DNA of 64,000 nt from Siphonodentalium dalli (taxonomy: Eukaryota > Mollusca > Scaphopoda > Gadilida > Siphonodentaliidae): positions 187,402,716-187,466,715 of the forward strand of contig CP136066.1 in NCBI GenBank assembly GCA_032622095.1, read 5' to 3'. A model generated the notes under the pieces. It saw nothing but the letters and a program-made list of their open reading frames with translations, ran no database searches and was not told the origin of the DNA. The position numbers and the translations under genes are program-made. Shown here one piece after another: positions 58,536 through 64,000 of this stretch. Within the stretch, counting starts at the first letter, position 1. Every line of letters begins with the position of its first letter.

Positions 58536-59311
58536 GTCTAATGTAAACTGTTATAAATGAGTTGGAGAATCCATTCAGTAAATAATGGGTAATATAGTAT
58601 TCTGCAACGACAGGGACAACACTTCTTTCGCAAACTGATAGATGGTAACCGTGGAGCATGCTTCAGTACCGTAAACCGGGTCGGTATCGGCACTCATTGA
58701 GTGGACTTTTATACTGCAAATAACTTTCGTTTCGTGGGGTTCCATCATCAATTATTCGTTAAGTTCGAGGTTTAGTGAAACAACGAAACTAAAAATCGCA
58801 ACGACGTTTACGATTAAGTTGTTGTCTGGAGGGAGGATTTTTCAAAAGACGGAATAAAGAGTGGAACGAATGTAGACATGTACATGTATAGGCCAGGCAA
58901 ATGTGGACATTGGTGTCGCCTCGAGAGGGAATTTATGAGATCTACATTTTTGGTTAGCGTAAATACTAAACTATCGGAATCCGTATGTTGGATTTGTCAG
59001 ATAGGCGGACTTTTTTCTCACCGCGTCGTTTTCTTGAGGCACCCGATGAAATAATCGGTAATTTTTTTAATAAAGCCGACATTTTTGACAGAGTATTTTC
59101 ACACATTTTGAAAAGAAATATTCGTCCAATTTTGATACCTGAGAGTGGGGCGATAACCAGAGTAGGGTAATACATGTAACTATTGAATCTCGGAATTGCA
59201 GTCATGACGTCAAATAATATTTTGGGTGAGACAAATATGACGATTCACGCAAAGCGATGAATTTCCTTTCTTTTAAATAATAAAGTAAGACGGGTATGCC
59301 GTATTGTTTTA
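58536..59311. other. No gene seen
   Basis: No recognised gene, repeat or RNA. Confidence 0.4.
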
Positions 59312-60528
59312 TATCAAGGGAAACTACTGCCAATTGGCTATATTTTGATATATAACTTATCGCTGCAGGCCGCATTATTTTTTATCAGAGGCAGAAAATT
59401 CAACCCTCCCCCTAAAGTTAAGATGCGCCATGCTGTGGTATAAGGCGCACACAACTCACGATTACATGTCAATAGGCTTAATTAACACAACGGCCGTTGA
59501 AAGTCTGCTAAAGAATGTAATGATATATAAGTTTCTGTCTACAAACTCGAACATTAAAGTAGAAACAATATATAATGTATTCTCCAGACCCGAAAATGTT
59601 ATATATTTTAGAATTTTTCCTAAAAAATGATCTAAAACGCATTTTTGTTTTCTTGAAGACAAAAAAAAAGAAAGAAAAAGAATTAGTAAGGGTCGAGATA
59701 ATTGGTGTAAAAGGCATTTCATTCCGCCTTGGGTTAAAATATGACATACTAACCCAAAATGGCTGCCAATATAGGTGGAAATTGAGAAATATGTAAGAAC
59801 GTGCACAATTACTGGCTTAAATGGCTTAACTAACAAAGCGGTCGTTGATGAACTGCTAAGCTATAGTTTACGGTATATATCCCAATCACAAACTCGAACA
59901 ATAAAGTGAAAATATGATACAATGCACTTCCTGGCACAAAATTTTGATAAAAATTTAGGTATTTTTGTCATCTTCTCGGAAGCCATAAAGCGCAGAATGT
60001 AGCGTGGCGGAGATGTTTGGTGTGTACGATATTTCAATGTCGGTTTTTGATTACAAAATGGCTTACTGACTCCAAGATGGCTGCCAATACGGTGGTCAGA
60101 ATAAATGGTGAAATATGTCATGTTTCACTTTTATCGCCATCATTGCCGCCATCTAATATCTCACACAACCCAAAGTATTATATTCTTTGTATCATGTTAC
60201 TCCGGGACATCATGCTGCGAAATTCTATTTAACATTGCTACCAGAATGGTGCCCATTATTGTTGAATCGTGCATTCATGAGCATTCGTGCTCAAGTAATA
60301 CATGTCCCTTGAAATAGGTGGCAATTTGAGCGAGCTATTTACAGATGAACATGATTGTTCAAAACGAAGAACCGAGTAACAGTAATACAGTGAATGCCTG
60401 ATTCTTATTTATACCAGTTACCTTTGACATAATCAATATTAAATTACTTAAACCCGACAATAGAAGGTCAATCTTTCTCAATGAATATTATTCAGTGCTA
60501 CCAGATATGATGGTACATATGAGTTGGA

Positions 60529-60690
60529 TATGTCGTGGATACCATTATCGAAGTCTGGGCTAGACGAGGTTGATGCGGATTCACATCCCCGACTAGATTG
60601 GGCGAAAATTGGGACCGATTTTAAAGCTAGATGTGAGATAAGGAACATCTCATTGTGCCATCCAATAAATACATGACCACTTTGATAATA
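60529..60690 (+). repeat. Diverged tRNA-derived SINE
   Basis: GTCTGGGCTAGACGAGGTTG, GGATTCACATCCCC in the B-box position and AAAATTGGGACCGATTTTAA align with the SINE at 58056. The B-box is degraded. Confidence 0.7.
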
Positions 60691-60699
60691 ATGATCATT

Positions 60700-63035
60700 T
60701 GTTCACACTCGCTTAAGCAACCAGATTTGAAGCAATGATGTTGATTCTGAGTCAGTGCCTCCATTAATCTGTTATATATACAATGTACAATTGCTGTACA
60801 ATAGTTTCGACCCACAGAAGACGGCCCTAAATCACATTCGCCGCTTTCATTGACTATAGTGTCCAATAACGCAAGGAAGAGGTTCAGAAAAAGATAGCGC
60901 TCGTCGTACAAAATTAGTTCAGATTTTGCATCTTCCGAAAAATATCTGATCAGAGATAAACATAAGAATAAATATGTCCAGAATGAGAATCCCTCCTGTG
61001 TGTCTAACTTAAGTATGCAGTTTCTGTTTGAACAAAATCGCCACGAAGGACCGCTTTATTTGAAATATATGAACGCGATAACCTTCAGAAATATCAAATG
61101 CTGTTTCCAACTTGGTGGAAAAGTAAACTTGTCTACATTATATTACATCTGAACGTGTCATATTCAGACCAGGAGACCTGCTGCTGTTGCAAGTACTATT
61201 GGTTTTTGAAACGTAAAACCCATGTCATTACTGTGTCAATCGGGCAATATTTAATATTCGTATTTACAGGCAACATCGGCGGAAAACAATATGGCGAATA
61301 ATTCCTCGCCCCCATATTGTCCCGATTGTCCAAAGACATATGCATGTATTCCACACACGCGGTTCAGTAAAAATACTAAACTACGGCTATCGTGTCCAGT
61401 TACTGATTTCGCTGAGGCACATTCGGAGTTGTTATGGATGAGCTATCGTAGATAAGATTCTGGTCTGCACAGAAGTTGTTGCTATATGTCATTTCTGAGA
61501 TGCAGCGACAAATTACACCAAGACTCGCGTCTCGTGGTCCCATTTTGTTTTGCCCATTTGCACATCAAACACTACCACAATATATCAGGATACGCACTAC
61601 ACACGGTCCACTCACATCGCGTATAGTGGGATAACTATAGACACATTTGAATTTAACTGTAACACATCTGGCGTTATATATGACGGGTGGTGGAATTCTA
61701 ATGCTTTAATCATGAACGGCCATAATCAAAATATGGTATGTTTTCAGACATCCGACCTGCTGGCATCAGCAGGTTCCTAACCGCATTATTTTTTGACTTA
61801 TCTAGAAAGTTATTATATGCTTCCTGGTATCAACCTGTGTATGGCATGTGTACAAATAATTGCAATTGTCGTCCTTTTCATTATGTTGTCACAATGAGCT
61901 AAAACTTACACTGTGATACCAAAAGTCCAAAATGTATCTGTCTACATAATAAAACGCCATGCCAATACTCGATCTATATGCTGTTTTCTGAATGTACAGC
62001 CTTCCAGAAGTAATCCTACCTACTCATCAGCATAGAAAGATATGGGTAATATGACTGTTCATCTCGCATGGGATAACTGTCCATATTTGGGGTACCTCAT
62101 CTTACAAGCAATTGTTCAGTCGCTTCTGGAAATCACGAGTGTACATGTGGTGACAAGAGACTCCTGTACCATACTATACAGAGTAACATGCAATCGATAT
62201 ATATAGGAACATAGTTTGACAGTTTTATGTGATTTACCACATCGCTGGTATTTTCGTTGTTGGAAATGTCGCTTAGAGCCTTGACTTTGCTTTGCAACTT
62301 ATCTACTGCTAGTACAAGCAAATAACTCCCACCCGTTGAGCAGCTGACAAACTACAACATGAAAATCAACCATGTTTCCATCTCCTTGTGTGCGAATTAG
62401 GTGTCATGGAAAATAATCCGGTAAATGTTAGAACACACAATTCAACGAGTCTACTGTATGTTGACGAAACTGAACGAACCTGTATGATGTGACGGTTTGA
62501 AAATTTGCTGGATATGTCCGCTTTCGGACTGGGTAGCAATTGCTATTGGTCAATGAGATCCATTTATACTCATTTTTAGAACGTTATACATGAGACCCGA
62601 TGTATCAGTAGATCCGTTCTTGTAACCACGCCTCGTTGATAGAGGATAACTAACGATTCGTATCAACATGAGTTATTTGATGAGATATATATCCAAATTG
62701 ATTAATTAGTTAATTTTGTCATTCGCGGTCGCATTTTGTTACAAATAGCCATAGAGAGTGCCAAGTGTGCTTAAATGTCGTGTTAGATTTAATATAACCT
62801 TTTCGCAAAGATAGTCAGACAGCTATCTGCCTTAAATAAATCATTTTTATTGTGAAATAGTTTGCACGACATGCCACCGATTTAGAAGAACAAATCTTAC
62901 TTGAGAGCGAATGAATGCAAAATTTGTCGATCCTCTCACTCGTGGGTACCAATCTGGTTGCCATTTTAATAGAACTGACCACTGTTACGTCATAGTATCG
63001 CAAAAAAATAATATGAATATAATAGGACTATTGGT
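60700..63035. other. Interior of the 4.6-kb element, no gene resolved
   Basis: Several frames of 60-95 codons exist on both strands (e.g. 60627-60911 minus, 61550-61780 plus). None has a recognisable domain. Whether part of this is captured host DNA cannot be told here. Confidence 0.4.
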
Positions 63036-64000
63036 TTTATAAGACATTGCATTGCGATGGTGGTGTTAATTGCGATATGACAGATTTCACAATTTCTATC
63101 TGTATACCGGCCACCGTATTGGCAGCCATCTTGGGGTTAATATGTCATGTAGTAACCGCCGACGGCATAAAATTATCGTACATACAAATCATATCCACCC
63201 ACGCTACATTATTGTCTGTATGCATTTCGAGAAGATGACAAAATAGGTTTTCGATTAGTTTTTGACTATACTAATTAAATATTTAATCGAAAATTGGGGA
63301 CAGGAGGGGCTTTGCGTACCGGTTTCACTTAAATGTTCCAGTCGATGGATCGGGATATATATATTACATAAAACTGTAGCAGTTTATCGACGGCCGTTGT
63401 GTTAGTTAAGCCATATAAAGAGTTAAGCCATTTGGGCAGATAATCGTGCATTCTTACAAATTTCACAATTTCCACCTATATACCGGCCACCATATTGGCA
63501 GCCATCTTGGGCTATTAGCCAGTTTTAAAACCAAGACGGAACGAAATTACCGTATACACTAATTATCTCCACCCATAATACATTATGTTAATTTTTGCCT
63601 CCCGGAAGAAGACAAAATGCGTTTTAGATTATCTTTTTGGTGAAAAAATATATGATTTGTTAAAAAATCGAGTCAGGAGGTACATTATGTAATATTGTTA
63701 CCTTAATGCTCAACTGTGTCGATCGAAACATATATTTTAGACAATAACTTAACAGTCCATCAACGGCTGTTGTGTTAATTTCGCACATAATCGTGCGTTC
63801 TGTGTGCCTTACACCACAGCCTGACGCCTCTCAGCTTTATGGGGAGGGTTGATTGTTCTGCCTTTGATAACAAATAATGCGACCAACAGCGATAAGTGGT
63901 ATACTATAACGTAGATAATTCGCAGTAGTTCCCCATGGTACATAAATAATTGGGCATAACCATCTTACTTCTGATTTTATAAGAAACGAAAGACAACGCT

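Larger units (their letters stand above)
59314..63938. mobile_element. 4.6-kb element with ~0.8-kb TIRs
   Basis: The left region 59314-60120 and right region 63040-63938 are inverted copies. Shared landmarks are GGGRAACTACTG near the tips, ACTTATCGCTG, TTCAACCCTCCCC, TTAACACAACGGC and AAATGGCTGCCAATA. Each arm has two diverged ~350-400 bp subunits. TA dinucleotides at 59312-59313 and 63939-63940 fit a mariner-type duplication, but the outermost bases match only partly. The interior (60125-63040) holds a SINE and unrelated DNA, with no transposase. Confidence 0.7.

Noticed and set aside
60627-60911. 94-codon minus-strand frame as a gene
   Set aside because: Overlaps a SINE and shows no recognisable domain.

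Overview
The window reads as nuclear DNA of a metazoan. It is AT-rich, has no operons, has a spliced exon with a consensus donor site, a Mab-21/cGAS-like receptor gene, a PAN/Apple exon, and a dense mosaic of eukaryotic transposons (Helitron, hAT-type, ISL2EU, TTAA-type, PIF/Harbinger-type, LINE tails, tRNA-derived SINEs). The mix suits a marine invertebrate, probably a lophotrochozoan such as a mollusc. The phylum is an inference. No rRNA gene, intact tRNA gene, CRISPR array or prokaryotic gene was found.

Layout. 1-1.6 kb: unannotated DNA with one direct duplication. 1.6-11.8 kb: three head-to-tail units of an unnamed repeat ('family M') with 21-bp minisatellites. Comparing units exposes three later insertions as occupied versus empty sites: a 2.8-kb TIR element, a 0.78-kb TIR element and a TTAA-flanked MITE. 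11.8-21.4 kb: a ~170-bp satellite that reverses direction near 20,560 and is split by a 7.85-kb element with ~1.3-kb inverted arms. That element has received two hAT-like elements with poly-G ends, a MITE and a Helitron. 21.77-24.51 kb: four non-autonomous Helitron units joined head to tail. 24.7-25.2 kb: a decayed LINE tail. 27.17-28.58 kb: the Mab-21/cGAS-like gene (minus strand, one frameshift). 28.8-30.25 kb: three adjacent fold-back MITEs. 30.58-32.63 kb: a 2-kb TIR element whose target duplication overlaps the ATG of the next gene. 32.63-34.54 kb: a three-part open region (N-terminal domain, coiled coil, SGNH/GDSL hydrolase) broken by a frame change and one in-frame TAG. 34.5-46.4 kb: degenerate repeats, a Harbinger-type element, nested hAT elements, their inverted copy, and a LINE tail. 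47.0-49.8 kb: a broken ISL2EU-like transposon with a transposase facing a YqaJ exonuclease. 51.43-51.80 kb: a PAN exon, with a decayed relative near 55.24 kb. 52.3-64 kb: further TIR elements, a MITE with a perfect 8-bp duplication, SINEs, and a 4.6-kb element with long TIRs.

How the parts relate. Only three loci look like host-type coding sequence: the cGAS-like gene, the SGNH region (possibly retroelement ORF1) and the PAN exon. Almost everything else is transposon-derived. Most open frames in the repeats are chance frames through stop-poor sequence. The main value of the window is its readable insertion history: several element boundaries can be set to the base from target-site duplications or from paralogous empty sites.
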